Shown piece by piece: positions 63,957 to 64,000 of a stretch of 64,000 bases of DNA. The notes under the pieces are model-generated. The model searched no databases. It was given only the letters and a program-made list of their open reading frames with translations, and was not told where the DNA came from. The DNA comes from Bacteroides sp. ET71 (GTDB lineage Bacteria; Bacteroidota; Bacteroidia; Bacteroidales; Bacteroidaceae), in NCBI RefSeq assembly GCF_023336905.1, contig NZ_JAMBLS010000011.1, positions 27,876-91,875 of the forward strand, read 5' to 3'. Positions within the stretch are counted from its first letter, which is position 1. The number at the start of each line of letters is the position of its first letter. The position numbers and the translations under genes are program-made.

Positions 63957-64000
63957 GAAGAAATTTATGCAGGGTGGGATGGAAACTGCTTACGGGGATA
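63946..64000 (+). CDS. Start of an unidentified gene (partial)
   Basis: ATG 63946 opens a frame, MADKKKFMQGGMETAYGD, that runs off the window edge. It overlaps the small upstream gene by 11 bases in another frame, and a purine-rich GAGGAGGAAAG stretch precedes it, which is unusual here and resembles a Shine-Dalgarno site. Too short to identify. Confidence 0.5.
   Translation, partial: MADKKKFMQGGMETAYGD

Overview
The window reads as a chromosomal segment of a gut Bacteroides-type bacterium (Bacteroidota, Bacteroidales). The evidence is as follows. Many genes are preceded by the Bacteroides -7 promoter element TAnnTTTG, several with a TTTG -33 element 19-21 bases upstream, and Shine-Dalgarno sites are generally absent. 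There is a short primary sigma factor (286 residues), GH92/GH2/sulfatase glycan-degrading genes, an animal-type (GT3) glycogen synthase next to a glucan phosphorylase, and several small families known mainly from Bacteroidales. No phage, transposase, CRISPR array or rRNA operon was seen.

Layout: 1-7.5 kb is the end of a glycan-utilisation block (sulfatase tail, beta-mannosidase, two GH92 alpha-mannosidases). 7.8-13 kb holds housekeeping genes (map, an aldose epimerase relative, a TPR protein, glnS). 13.3-18.1 kb is the phosphate-uptake locus: pstS faces away from pstC-pstA-pstB-phoU, and PstC carries an extra PstS-like periplasmic segment. 18.1-29.7 kb holds a candidate small RNA, ribE, fcl, a Crp/Fnr regulator, a three-tRNA operon (Ser-GCT, Lys-CTT, Glu-CTC), a DedA protein, an AspT-type transporter, class III fructose bisphosphatase, an acyl-CoA ligase, gmd and rlmH. 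30-36.9 kb holds a DUF4783 protein, nadC, an ECF sigma operon with a protein built to span both membranes, a FabK-like flavoprotein, an acyltransferase and an AlaX-type editing protein. 37.4-52.9 kb holds glycogen synthase/phosphorylase, a split ThrE exporter, a radical SAM protein, muropeptide-recycling enzymes, a DegP/DegQ protease, rpoD and a clostripain-family lipoprotein. 53-60.1 kb is a complete trp operon on the minus strand, ordered trpB-E-G-D-C-F-A, with a leader peptide containing three consecutive Trp codons and a terminator before trpB. 60.3-64 kb holds an HdeD-like protein, a TPR histidine kinase/NarL-type regulator pair and the start of a further unit.

The least ordinary feature is a set of about ten intergenic arrays of short tandem units (21-24 bp), mostly imperfect palindromes. 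The unit sequence differs at nearly every locus while the period stays close to two helical turns. The arrays occur between convergent, divergent, co-directional and operonic genes and avoid coding sequence. The most elaborate lies inside the trp operon between trpG and trpD: about 16 units hold one 23-bp phase while switching through several different palindromic sequences. Two arrays (29.8 kb and 37.1 kb) share one 21-bp consensus. I cannot tell without a search whether this class has been described.

Other points of interest are the tryptophan attenuator (trpL), the PstS-like insertion in PstC, a promoter-plus-terminator small-RNA candidate upstream of ribE, and the sigma/dual-membrane anti-sigma operon. 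All functional calls come from reading motifs by eye; no database search was run.
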